Assembly: GCA_963978895.1 (NCBI GenBank)
Contig: OZ022238.1
Coordinates: forward strand, 5,426,996-5,490,995
DNA length: 64,000 nucleotides
From: Erpobdella octoculata
Taxonomy: Eukaryota > Annelida > Clitellata > Hirudinida > Erpobdellidae
Direction of reading: 5' to 3'
Part shown: positions 53,943 through 64,000 of the stretch, one piece after another
Layout of the letters: every line of letters starts with the position of its first letter
Numbering within the stretch: position 1 is the first letter of the stretch
Program-made: the position numbers and the translations under genes
Notes under the pieces: model-generated
What the model saw: only the letters and a program-made list of their open reading frames with translations
What the model was told of the DNA's origin: nothing
Database searches by the model: none

Positions 53943-54940
53943 TAATTTAAATAAATATAGACCGTGGAGTTTTGTGTCATCAAATTGACTTGTCAGAAAT
54001 ATTATGGCAGCAGTTTGTTTGAAGAAAAAAAATGTCGCAGACTCGAATACAATAAGATTTGACTTCTCATATCTAAAGTCAATTTTATGACTTATTACGT
54101 AGAGATCAAATTTAGACTTGTATACAATTAATCAATTTTTACTATTTGTAAGTGTATAAATCTTGAATATAATTGCAAATTTTATTTCGTTACTTGGGCT
54201 CTAAAAAACACCACTGACTGTCAGAAGACAAATTTATATATGAATTTGAAGAACGTGACCTGGTATCCAATTGACTTGGTTGCTAGCTTGCGGTTGAACA
54301 AGCGTTTCTTCTTTCGACGAAAAATTTTGAAGTGGGCAGGATTTTGGATGAAGTTAAATTGCGATAAGAGTGGTCAGAATTCCATAATCACTTCACTTTC
54401 TTTAAAGTAGATTCTTTTTTGAGTGTCACTTACTGAACAGATCAGCGGCCACTTTACAATGTTAGCAACTTGCAGATAAGGTGTTTTACGGCGCCGCTGG
54501 CAACCCACATACTACTCGATAGCTCCACAAGCGCACGAAGGACTTTAACCCCAACCGAAGTGAATACTCATTTATCGACCACTTAAGGATGTAACGCTGA
54601 GGTGACGTGACCACATGTGAGTTTCCATAACTTCCGCGCTTTGAGGAAATGTGTCTCAAGGCAAGCTAGTTTCACTGTCACAAATTATGTAAAAGTTAAA
54701 CTGGATCAAACACAATATTTTTTTAAACCAGTGGCTGTCAGTGAATTAGTAGCACTGGTGAGTAATGAAATTTCTTTTTAGCTGAATCTGACCACTATTA
54801 TAAATCACACTTACAGAAGTTCTAGTCGAGTCCGGGTTTGTGAAAATCCATAAATATTGTAGGTGTTTGCCAGTTTGCCTGCTTCGATGTTAGCGCCATT
54901 TTACTGAATTTTAAATGCTGGTTATGAGCTTTACTGGCAG
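53943..54940 (+). repeat. long interspersed repeat, copy in intron 1
   Basis: Inverted partner of 41760-42571. It carries an extra block (about 54480-54650, GCGCCGCTGGCAACCC...ACTCATTTATCGACCACTTA) that resembles the SINE body near 50670 and is absent from the partner, so it is probably a later SINE insertion. Confidence 0.8.
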
Positions 54941-54960
54941 CCGATTGCCGAACAAATAAT

Positions 54961-55370
54961 TTACAAGTTGTGTACGAACATCAAAGGTTATAGCACATCA
55001 AAATTCAAATTTAGTTTTCGCAACAAGGTTTACAAAAAATGTTTAAACTACTTTTAACAAATCTATTCTATGTTTTATGGACAAAAAGAAGTTATGAGGG
55101 AGAGGTAGGAAAAAAGCAAGCGGGAGAATGAGCGGGAACGGAAGAGCGAGCGGGAAAGAAAGCGGGAGATTGAGCGGGAACGGGAGAGCGAGCGAGAGCG
55201 GGAAAGGAAGAGGATATGTGAAAAAAAGAGCGAACGGAAAAGGAAAAGACAAAAAAAAGAAACAGAAGAAAATAGAGAGAAAAAATTGAAAGAAAAAAGT
55301 GAAAGAGAGAAAAATCGAGTGGGAAAAAAAACAATAGAAAAATCTTTAGAAACCACGGGTAGCTCTGCTA
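54961..55370 (+). mobile_element. decayed Helitron fragment
   Basis: Shares AAATTCAAATTTAGTTT and TATGTTTTATGGACAAAAAG with the Helitron at 42572-43184, followed by a GCGGGAACGG-type purine arm. The 3' end is eroded (CCACGGGTAGCTCTGCTACTG, no CTAG). Confidence 0.65.
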
Positions 55371-55639
55371 CTGAATAAATAATATTAAGCCATATTACAA
55401 TATTGCTACATTATACATATTAATTATCATTTGTAAATAGAACGGAGTAACAGAAGAACTAATAACGGAGATGGAAACTATTAACTGCTGTAGTGATTGT
55501 TGAGGGTGATTATGGAGAACTACGAGGATGGTTAGTGATGATGGCTGGGATGGATGGAAGATATGGTTGGGGTAGAAATAAGAAACATTGGGAATGAATG
55601 GAGATGAAGATAATCTTGACAGGGATGAGACGAAAGTTG

Positions 55640-55690
55640 TTTCTCACACACACACACAAACACACACACACACACACATACACACACACC
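55640..55690. repeat. (CA)n microsatellite
   Basis: About 50 bases of CA repeat in intron 1. Confidence 0.9.
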
Positions 55691-56359
55691 TCTATCTAAG
55701 ATCACATATGCATGAGCTTTTCCTTACGCTGGCGTAGAAAAGCGTTTCACAATAGTGGTGGACTAGCGCCCCTTTTTATTATTGCTGTTTTATAAATATT
55801 GTTTAAAACGACAACTAGTTGAAACCTACAACTAGGAGTAGTTCCTTTTTATTCGGGACAGACCGACGTACTCCCACAGACCCTCATTCTAACTCTCTTT
55901 CAAAGTCACTCACCGACCCGAACACCACCACCCCACCCCCTTCCGCTACAAACGCATCAACCCACCCAGGAGAATATTCGCATGGCATTGATTTTGCGGT
56001 ATGGAAAGAATTAATTGAATTCATTCGAAATTGGCGCTCTTGCATTTGAAGCTGCCTGCGTTCCATCGGCGATAATGATGGATGATAGCTCTGTTGTAAT
56101 TAAGCGTCCTTCCACTTTCATAAACGCCAACTCAGCAAATTGCGCGCTTAGATAGCTTTTTTTATTTATTAAAAATATTTATTGAATATTCATTTTATTT
56201 CAACTAACTTTTTTATTTATTTAGATTTAATAAAAAATTTTATTGAATAATAATTATATTTTACAAGTTTAAATTTATTTATTAATCAAAGCAAACAAAC
56301 TAATGAACCAAATTATAATTTATTATATTAGATCTTATTTATTTAAATCAACTGCTTAC

Positions 56360-57808
56360 CGAACATTCGAATTTTCCATTTTCACCGCTGTCCGCATCGC
56401 TGACAGACAGATGAGCAACGAAAGCTCCTGCTTCGGAATTTTCTTTCACTTCGGCGAACACCTCGCTCGTCAGAGTCTTGACCTGAATCTGAGGGCTGTG
56501 ATCGTTGACATCGGTTACCTTGATGGTCACCGAGGCTCGACCGGGTAGCGAATCGGGTCCCTTGTCTCTGGCGATAACCTGTAGCTGGTAGACAGACCGA
56601 GTTTCATAGTCTAGGTTGTTCTTTAAAATGATCCTTCCGCTATTGGTATCGATAGAAAAAAGATGTCCATAATCTTGCAGTGTGTTTTCTGAAAACTCGT
56701 ACGTGATGGCCCCGTTGTCCCCGATGTCATCGTCTCTGGCCCTGACTTTAACCACAAAAGCTCGAACAGCGCTGTTTTCTGGTAAACTGGTTTCGTACGA
56801 GGGCTGTTCGAATATTGGACTGTTGTCGTTGGCATCTTGAACCGTGATGTTGACCAGTATGCTGCCAGTCTTTGGAGGATCTCCGCCATCGATGGCGAAA
56901 ACTGTGAGCATGTAACGGTCTTCTGTTTCTCGGTCGAGTTTCTCCTGAAGTACCAGACGTACGTCCGTGCCGCCGTCTGCCGTTGTTTTGAATTTTAATT
57001 GAAATTTCTTCGAGGGAAAATACTTTTTCTCTTGGTCGAACGGAGATTGATGACCATCTTCTTGTTTTCTTTTTACACCACCTCTACTGTACGTCTGACT
57101 TCTGTACCTCGTTTGCTGATCGGTCGAGGCCGAGTTCGGAATCGATTTATGGTAGAAATGACGCTCTGTTTCCAGCAGCGAGTAATTTTGAATGCCAAAT
57201 TTTGGACTGTCTGGATCACTGGCAGCTGGTATGACCAAACCGGTTCCGATTTCGGCAAACTCGGGAAGCTGGTGATGGACAATCGGTTGTGGAAAAAACG
57301 GAGCGTTGTCGTTGATGTCCAAAATTTCCACTTTCACTTTTACAATCTGAAAGGCGTCTGTGGGCTGTATGGCAATGTCGAAGACTACGGGGCAGCTTTC
57401 TGATCTCGGACAGATCTTGTCTCTGTCGATTCTGAATGCAGTTCTTAAATCGCCGGTGGTGTTGTTTATGGTGAAGCACTGTTTCTCTTTGTCGGCAGGC
57501 TGGGTGAGAAAGTTGAACGTCAGTTTGGACATCATGTCGGCCGAGTACTGGTTGTACAAGTTGAATCTCTTCACCACGTTCATAACGAAAGTATCAGCTG
57601 GGTGTTCTTCGATCGTCGTGCATTCGGCTTCCACTTCGCGTTTTTCGCTACCGACAAAGTCCTGCAGGTTGTCGCTGTGACTGCCGCTGTACTTGTGGTC
57701 GTTGTAGTTGTAGTTGAGGCCCAGCACAGCCTCGGCAGATGTACTGAAGTAAGTTAGGAGCAGCAAAGCTCCGACAGATGAACGAGCGGTAAAGAATCTC
57801 AAAGACAT
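56360..57808 (-). CDS. protocadherin exon 1 (signal peptide, EC1-EC4)
   Basis: First coding exon of a calcium-dependent adhesion receptor of the plasma membrane; 483 codons from ATG at 57808. Residues 1-27 form a signal peptide (hydrophobic SVGALLLLTYFSTSAEA). Cadherin linkers DINDNAPFF (164-172), DANDNSPIFE (325-334) and DVNDHSPQI (433-441) mark the ends of EC1-EC3; EC4 begins here. LDRE/LDYE and AxDxG motifs recur. EC2 has an extra basic loop (about 223-267). The donor TTCG|GTAAGC is phase 0. Together with six further exons this gives about 1664 residues: seven ECs, one TM and a tail of about 580, matching the seven-EC plan of delta-1 protocadherins. A large first exon carrying several ECs is typical of protocadherins. 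Orthology is not established. Confidence 0.92.
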
Positions 57809-58211
57809 GACTCAATTACTTTCATGTCCCGTTCAGATATCTGGATATTCTCTCTTTTTCAACTCTGCATTAATCAATTTTTTTATTATTTACACATCTG
57901 GTGTATTTAAAGTTTTAGTTAATTTTTTCAGATCAGAACAACATAACAATCTTCCTGAGCCAATCAATAAAAGTATAGCTAATTAATTTACGCAACATTC
58001 GGTATTAATTGGTTTTATCGGCGGCGTTGTCATACAATAATAATAAAAACGAATCATCATAAAAAATAAACTCGCAAGATGGCGCTCAACTCTTTCTTTG
58101 ACCCGCGCGTCAGAAACCCATCAGACGGGAATTCTATTCCTCCGAGAAGAAGAATAAGAAGAGACAGAAGAAGAAGACGATACAGAAGAAGGGGCAGAAT
58201 AAAAGAAAAGA
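57809..58211. other. upstream region of the protocadherin
   Basis: No convincing TATA box. TTTAAATA on the minus strand near 57903 is possible but AT-rich DNA gives such matches easily. An AAGAAG-rich plus-strand tract lies at 58137-58205. Confidence 0.3.
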
Positions 58212-58409
58212 ATGTCTCGTAATTTGGTGGAAGCACCGTTGCAATTAGCAGGGCCGGTGGCGTTCAAAAAGAGAAGCAATCGATCCGGGAATGAAACAAT
58301 TAAACCAATTAAGTCGCTAATTAAGACAATCGTTGTCGGAGAAAAGAACGAAACGGAATATAAAAAAAAACCCGTAAACGACGTTTGGGATGAAGTAAGA
58401 ACAAAATGA
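58212..58409 (+). CDS. possible small divergent ORF (65 aa)
   Basis: Hydrophilic ORF, MSRNLVEAPLQLAGPVAFKK..., rich in Lys and Glu, divergent from the protocadherin and about 400 bases upstream of its start. Composition is more gene-like than neighbouring AT-rich frames, and AATAAATAAAG follows the stop by about 13 bases. I recognise no family. It may be a chance ORF, a first exon or UTR. Confidence 0.25.
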   Translation: MSRNLVEAPLQLAGPVAFKKRSNRSGNETIKPIKSLIKTIVVGEKNETEYKKKPVNDVWDEVRTK

Positions 58410-58429
58410 AACAAAAAAAATAAATAAAG

Positions 58430-59150
58430 AAGACTTCCTTTAATATATTTTTCAAAAATATTTGTGTGGTTTTTATTTTTTCCTGATTATCTAGTGAAGG
58501 CAGGGCTGACCGAACCCGTATGAAAACCTTACTCGACCTCTCATGCGTATGTGGGATCAGCCATTATAGTTTCAGTGAAGAATAAAGTTGACATGGGTAC
58601 TAACTGTATGTATACCACTGTTCGACATGCCATGGTATAATCCCTTTTTGTTATTTACTCAATATTAGAAGTTAAATAATATGGGTTTTCATAAATTAAA
58701 CGGATTGATCTTGTTGTAAAACCCACTTGAGAGTAACAGTAATCTGATTATTAATAGCCTAAAAATAAATTCTAACTAATTTAAGGTTGTAAAATAATTC
58801 CAATTTGTTATTTAAAACCACACTCATCGCTAGTTGATCAACCTAAAATTTTTAATCCAAACTGACAAGCATGAATATATGACCTTGACCCTGACCCATG
58901 CCGACCTCTCCAAAAATCCGACTAACATCAAACTGACAGTGACAGCTTATTAATAAAATAAATTTAGTCAATTTTTAGATCAATAAAATAAAACTTCATT
59001 ATTCATACAAAAAAACACAGTTTTATTTTATTTTAAAACCATTCTATACTGTAAAGTAAACATTATTTTCTCCCATAGCTTACAGACTCGCGAAATATTA
59101 GCATCAACAGCTAAAATTAAATTTGTAATAAAACGGCGATGAAAATAAAA
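58430..59150. other. no recognisable feature
   Basis: AT-rich, no ORF or repeat boundary of note. Confidence 0.5.
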
Positions 59151-59199
59151 AGAAAAACCCGCGTTTTCGAGTCACCGATATAACCGGCGGTGATTTCGA

Positions 59200-59662
59200 A
59201 TGAAGACGAAGACGACGACGATGAGACAAGGTAGCGAGAAAGCCGATATAATCTGTCGGCAATGAGTGAGATGGCAATTTGAGAAGCTATGAAGGAGGAG
59301 ATATCAGCAGCGTTCGTGGCGGCTTGAATGGGAGGCGTTCTGGATGGTGATGAACCAGATGATGGCTGGCCGGAGAGCGTGACTGGAGGTGAGGAAATGA
59401 GGAATCAGATGGAATGGCTGCATCTCAGCTGAGAGGAAAATGTGACTGTGACTGTGACGATGATGATAATGATGACGATAGGAATGGATTGGATAAATAG
59501 TCATGATAGAATAAAAAGATGATAATGATGATGATGATAATGATGACGATGACGATGACTGTGACGATGATGATAATGATGACGATGATGATTGTGGTGG
59601 TGGTGGACGTTTTGGGATGATGATGATGATGACGACGACGACGACGATGATGATGGTGATAT
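59200..59662. repeat. (GAT/GAC)n microsatellite region
   Basis: Compound GATGAT/GACGAC triplets, denser at 59455-59660. Confidence 0.85.
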
Positions 59663-60590
59663 TTAATTTAGATACTGTTAATTATTACATGTGATAAATT
59701 ATTAGAAGTAATATATTAAAACATTGAACTGATATGAGCCAATATAATTATTATTATAAATTAAATGTTGATTACAAATGGATAAAAAGACTGGAGGAGA
59801 TTACAAACTGATATAAAGTGAATTTACGTTGGTAAAACGGTGATAAAAACTTGATACATCATAGGTAAACAAAAATTATAAACATATATAATACCAATTA
59901 TGAAGTTCAATTCGTGTCGATGATTGGGATTGGTGAGGAGAGAAATTATATAATATTATATCATATATTATATCAACCAGGAACATATCTCGTTGAAACA
60001 AGCCGCAAACATCAACAACGTTACATTTACATATATATATATATATAGAAAAATTTTTATCATTATTACTAATCCTATTACATAAGAGAATAATTTTTAG
60101 CTCTATAACTTTTTTATATATACTTAGAAAAATTTTGATAATTTTCTTAAAAAGTTCAACTTAGAAACTCTTTGATAATTTTCTTAAAAAGTTATATTCT
60201 CAGGAGGACTTCATTTGATAAAGTTGAGTTAAGTTGCTTCTTGTTTTCTTATTGCACTAGAAGTTTTCTCTCTCTTGATTATAGTTACTTTTTTTGCTGG
60301 TTTGTAGATTTTTTTGTCCGAAACCACGTGGTTAATTGCCTACACTATCACGTGTTTCATTATTACTAATCCTATTACATAAGAGAATAATTTTTAGCTC
60401 TATAACTTTTTTCTAGTGTTTTTTACTTAATCCTATTTCAATACTTTATTACTAATCCTATTACATAAGACAATAATTTTTAGCATTATACTTTGCTCTA
60501 GTGATTATTGCTTAATCCTATTACAATACTAGATTAATCCTTGCACGTGTTAGTTATATCTTTTGGTTTTAACTTTAACAAGCGATAAAA

Positions 60591-61481
60591 ATGCTATCAG
60601 CTGAGGATAGTAAGAATCTTGAGCAAATAGCAAAAGATGCAGCACTATATGCCGTAAACCAATGTACCTCCACCAGTGGAGCATTTGTTAGCACCTACCG
60701 ATCCCCTGTGAGCCAAATGATAGAATCAGCTCTCTTCTCTGCATTAAAGGCATTCAAACTGCAGGCAGATGCAAGAGAAAAAATTTTATTGGATAAAATT
60801 GACATGCTCTCCAAAAAGGCAAACACAAATCTGGAAATTAATGGAACTAAATTTGAACCCACTGAGACTCTGTCTGAAGATCTTTTACTAGAAAGTATGC
60901 AAGCTACCATACCAGACCAGAACAAAATCAATAGGACCTCGAATCAGAAAACCAAACCCCAGGTTTCCTGGGCTGATAGAGTAAAAGAAAATAAAAAAGA
61001 ATTCATGGATGAAATTGTTCCTGATTTTGAAGTTGTACAATCCCGTAAGAAAAAAACTGAAAAGATAACAAAGAAAATAATAGGTAAAATGGAACAAAAG
61101 GACACTTTAATAAAAGCCTCAAAAGAATTTATTAAGAAGAAAGTCTGCTACCTGGGAAATATTTCTCCTTGCTCGGTAGACACTATTAAAGAACATCTAA
61201 GCAAAATAAATGTCAACTTCATAACTTGCTACCCAGTTTTCAAAAAAACAAAATCCTCTGGCAACTCTAACACTAACTTGGAACCCAATGATGAAAATGT
61301 CAAAACGGACTCAATGGATAAAGCAAGGAACAAAGATGAAGCCTTTTCACCAACCGATATGAGCTCTTCTTTCAGATTATGCATTACATCTGAAGCAACG
61401 ACCAACATGTTCAACCCTGATAACTGGCCTCGCTATGTCATTGTCCGTGAATGGACTTTTAAACAAAACAACAAGCAATAA
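60591..61481 (+). CDS. LINE ORF1 protein (296 aa)
   Basis: Uninterrupted ORF. The N-terminal third is helical with possible coiled coil (LEQIAKDAALYAVNQ, KAFKLQADAREKILLDKIDM). The middle is Lys-rich (VVQSRKKKTEKITKKIIGKM). The C-terminal part (KKVCYLGNISPCSVDTIKEH through FRLCIT to NPDNWPRYVIVREWTF) resembles an RNA-recognition-like fold ending in the WP..V.VREW motif seen in ORF1 proteins of several animal LINEs. Presumed role is nucleic-acid binding in the retrotransposition particle. The stop TAA at 61479-61481 overlaps the ORF2 ATG. Confidence 0.82.
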   Translation: MLSAEDSKNLEQIAKDAALYAVNQCTSTSGAFVSTYRSPVSQMIESALFSALKAFKLQADAREKILLDKIDMLSKKANTNLEINGTKFEPTETLSEDLLLESMQATIPDQNKINRTSNQKTKPQVSWADRVKENKKEFMDEIVPDFEVVQSRKKKTEKITKKIIGKMEQKDTLIKASKEFIKKKVCYLGNISPCSVDTIKEHLSKINVNFITCYPVFKKTKSSGNSNTNLEPNDENVKTDSMDKARNKDEAFSPTDMSSSFRLCITSEATTNMFNPDNWPRYVIVREWTFKQNNKQ

Positions 61482-62518
61482 TGGAGGCTGCCACAGATGT
61501 AAATATTTTTGACTTATTTGAAAAAGAAAACAAAAACCAGTTTTTTCTTGAAGCTCATGATCCTGATGTCAACTTTTTTAGATCTCTTAAGATTACTTCC
61601 AAATATTATAATAACAAAGAATTGTCCAAATTAATTGAAACTTCACCCAATAACTCATTTGCTATTTTACATATAAATTCACGTAGTCTGTTTCATAAAG
61701 TTCCAGTCCTTGAAATTTTATGTTACAACACAAGAAACTTTTTTTCAATGCTACTGATAACTGAAACATGGCTTTCGGAAGATACTGCTCCATTAATAAT
61801 TCTCCCTGGATACTCATTTGTATACAGAAACAGAATAAGTGGTAAAGGTGGTGGTGTGGCTATTTTTATTAGAAATGACATACATTACAGAGTGAGAGAT
61901 GATTTATGTATTGCCAATCCTGTTTTTGACTGGCTGGCAATTGAAATGATAAATAAAAATGGTAAAAAAAATATAATATTGAACATCTACAGACCTCCTG
62001 ACTCTGATGCGGATGTTTTTCTTGGCAATCTAAATGAATTTTTAGCATCAATAAACCACAAGTCTGACATATACATTGGAGGAGATTTTAATATCAATTT
62101 GCTAAATTGTGGACAATTAAGAACAAACTTTGAGAATACACTACTGGAACACAACTTACTACCTACAATAACTAGACCTACTAGAATGACCAAACACTCA
62201 GCTACACTCATTGATAACATTTTTACAAACAGGTATAGTAACAACGTGAGTGGCATCTTGCTGGATGACTTATCCGACCACTTTCCTATCTTCACTATTT
62301 TCCAAAGCAGGTTAAATCTAGATAAAACAATTGCTTCCAAAAGAAACTTAAAACCTATGAATGTATTGTCTTTGACTCTCGGACTTCAGCAAGTAGATTG
62401 GTCCAATATCTTGTCCAGCAATGATACTGACGAGGCTTTTAGGATTTTCCAGGATCATCTTACCAGGGTGCTAAACTCAACCTGTCCTTATCATACTGTC
62501 GATCGTAAAGATAACTGA
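61481..62518 (+). CDS. LINE ORF2, endonuclease domain, ended early by tandem duplication
   Basis: 345 codons. After a short leader, the apurinic-like endonuclease shows its ordered motifs: INSRSL, LLITETWL, RNRISGKGGGVAIFI, NIYRPP, GGDFNIN, and the terminal LSDHFPI. The frame then continues into the linker towards RT but meets a stop (TGA 62516-62518) created where a 754-bp segment is repeated. Codons before the junction match those preceding the true continuation at 63265, so the stop arises only from the duplication. Start ATG is in TAATG with the ORF1 stop. Confidence 0.85.
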   Translation: MEAATDVNIFDLFEKENKNQFFLEAHDPDVNFFRSLKITSKYYNNKELSKLIETSPNNSFAILHINSRSLFHKVPVLEILCYNTRNFFSMLLITETWLSEDTAPLIILPGYSFVYRNRISGKGGGVAIFIRNDIHYRVRDDLCIANPVFDWLAIEMINKNGKKNIILNIYRPPDSDADVFLGNLNEFLASINHKSDIYIGGDFNINLLNCGQLRTNFENTLLEHNLLPTITRPTRMTKHSATLIDNIFTNRYSNNVSGILLDDLSDHFPIFTIFQSRLNLDKTIASKRNLKPMNVLSLTLGLQQVDWSNILSSNDTDEAFRIFQDHLTRVLNSTCPYHTVDRKDN

Positions 62519-63264
62519 AACATGGCTTTCGGAAGATACTGCTCCATTAATAATTCTCCCTGGATACTCATTTGTATACAGAAACAGAATAAGTGGTAAA
62601 GGTGGTGGTGTGGCTATTTTTATTAGAAATGACATACATTACAGAGTGAGAGATGATTTATGTATTGCCAATCCTGTTTTTGACTGGCTGGCAATTGAAA
62701 TGATAAATAAAAATGGTAAAAAAAATATAATATTGAACATCTACAGACCTCCTGACTCTGATGCGGATGTTTTTCTTGGCAATCTAAATGAATTTTTAGC
62801 ATCAATAAACCACAAGTCTGACATATACATTGGAGGAGATTTTAATATCAATTTGCTAAATTGTGGACAATTAAGAACAAACTTTGAGAATACACTACTG
62901 GAACACAACTTACTACCTACAATAACTAGACCTACTAGAATGACCAAACACTCAGCTACACTCATTGATAACATTTTTACAAACAGGTATAGTAACAACG
63001 TGAGTGGCATCTTGCTGGATGACTTATCCGACCACTTTCCTATCTTCACTATTTTCCAAAGCAGGTTAAATCTAGATAAAACAATTGCTTCCAAAAGAAA
63101 CTTAAAACCTATGAATGTATTGTCTTTGACTCTCGGACTTCAGCAAGTAGATTGGTCCAATATCTTGTCCAGCAATGATACTGACGAGGCTTTTAGGATT
63201 TTCCAGGATCATCTTACCAGGGTGCTAAACTCAACCTGTCCTTATCATACTGTCGATCGTAAAG
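62511..63264 (+). repeat. 754-bp tandem duplication within LINE ORF2
   Basis: 62511-63264 repeats 61757-62510, by eye without differences. 754 is 3x251+1, so it shifts the frame. Confidence 0.95.
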
Positions 63265-64000
63265 AACGACGTCAGGTGTGGATCACGGAAGAAATTCTCA
63301 AATCATCTAAAACCAAACATAAACTTTACGTGAAATCAATCAAGCATCCGACAACTGAAAATATAGAAAAATACAAAAAATTTAGGAATATGTTTACATC
63401 GATCAAACGTGAGGCCGAAAAGAGCTACTACAACACATTGTTTCAACAGGCAAAGAATGACATCAAAAAGACTTGGACAATTATTAGGAAAGCCTTAAAT
63501 AAATCTCGTCCTGAATCTATTGAAAGAATTTTTCACAATGGTCAGCTAGTTGAAGACAAATTATTATTATCCAATATCTTCAATGAATATTTCACATCTA
63601 TTGGTACCAATACGGCTAACACCATTCCATCTATAACTACTAACAATTATAGTGATTACCTGGTCAAACCTGTTTCAGATTCAATTTTTCTTGAAGAAAT
63701 TACTGAAACTGAAATAGTGAGAACAGTCAACAGTTTCAAAAATTCAAGAAGTACTGCAATAGATGATTTAAGTAATTTTTTGCTCAAGTCGATAATAAAC
63801 TCCATATCCAGTCCTCTTTGTCATATTTTTAATCTCTCATTCAAGAAAGGCATATTTCCCGAGCCATTAAAGACATCAAAAGTTATTCCAATTTTTAAAA
63901 AGGGTGACAAGGAATCCCTTGATAATTACAGACCTATATCACTCTTGTCTCCAATCTCAAAACTCCTGGAAAAACTTATGTTCAATAGAATCACGTCTTT
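62511..64000 (+). pseudogene. LINE ORF2 continuation: duplicated endonuclease segment, then reverse transcriptase
   Basis: After the second copy of the endonuclease segment the frame runs open to the window edge. Recognisable are the pre-RT region (REAEKSYYNTLFQQAKNDIK, WTIIRKALNK), and the first RT blocks: DDLSNFLLKS, FPEPLKTSKVIPIFKKGDK, then DNYRPISLLSPISKLLEKLM. The catalytic FADD block lies beyond the window. Disabled only by the duplication as assembled. Confidence 0.85.

Larger units (their letters stand above)
60040..64000 (+). mobile_element. LINE (non-LTR retrotransposon), 3' end beyond window
   Basis: Probable 5' region at about 60040-60590 with repeated blocks (TTACTAATCCTATTACATAA then AATAATTTTTAGC at about 60065, 60365 and 60450), followed by ORF1 (60591-61481) and ORF2 (from 61481). 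ORF2 is interrupted by a 754-bp tandem duplication and runs off the window in the RT domain. APE-type endonuclease plus RT indicates a LINE of the jockey/CR1/Rex-like assemblage. Confidence 0.88.

Overview
The window is nuclear DNA of an invertebrate animal. It is AT-rich, full of microsatellites and minisatellites, and carries one intron-split metazoan gene among dense, mostly non-coding transposon remnants (Helitrons, LTR, LINE, SINE, hAT, MITEs). A seven-repeat protocadherin, a tRNA-derived SINE and abundant Helitrons would fit a lophotrochozoan (mollusc or annelid). That placement is inference; nothing in the window fixes the taxon.

Layout. 1-6.8 kb is a nest of mobile elements: a decayed hAT transposase, a 2 kb palindrome with two hammerhead-ribozyme-like motifs and a Helitron inserted in one arm, then a short LTR retrotransposon whose only ORF encodes a SAP-domain protein, abutting a second Helitron. 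6.8-12 kb is AT-rich DNA with no recognisable gene. 12.2-14.7 kb holds an inverted second copy of the first Helitron, a partial third copy and a 200-base assembly gap. 14.7-33.4 kb has no gene I can support, only minisatellites, microsatellites, a foldback MITE and weak repeat fragments.

The one host gene runs right to left from 57.8 to 33.5 kb: a delta-1-like protocadherin, reconstructed here as seven exons with matching splice phases (4995 coding nt, 1664 residues). It has a signal peptide, seven cadherin repeats, one transmembrane helix and a cytoplasmic tail of about 580 residues encoded by four exons. The acceptor, donor and phase agree at every junction. The exact donor of exon 4 and acceptor of exon 7 are the least certain points. 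Its introns are full of repeats: a SINE, a 5'-truncated LINE, a hAT element with a neighbouring paralogous empty site, a hAT MITE, and a 1.3 kb repeat present in opposite orientations on either side of exon 2.

Upstream of the gene (57.8-60 kb) is mostly low-copy AT-rich DNA. From about 60 kb to the window edge lies a LINE with ORF1 and ORF2 joined by a TAATG stop/start overlap; ORF2 is broken by an apparently identical 754-bp tandem duplication.

The most unusual items are the palindrome with ribozyme-like motifs, whose intact arm is the empty site for the Helitron, the SAP-only LTR element, the inverted-duplication Helitron carrying an 18-bp minisatellite, the inverted intronic repeats around exon 2, and a repeated FD-x-x-GSDDYG motif in the protocadherin tail.
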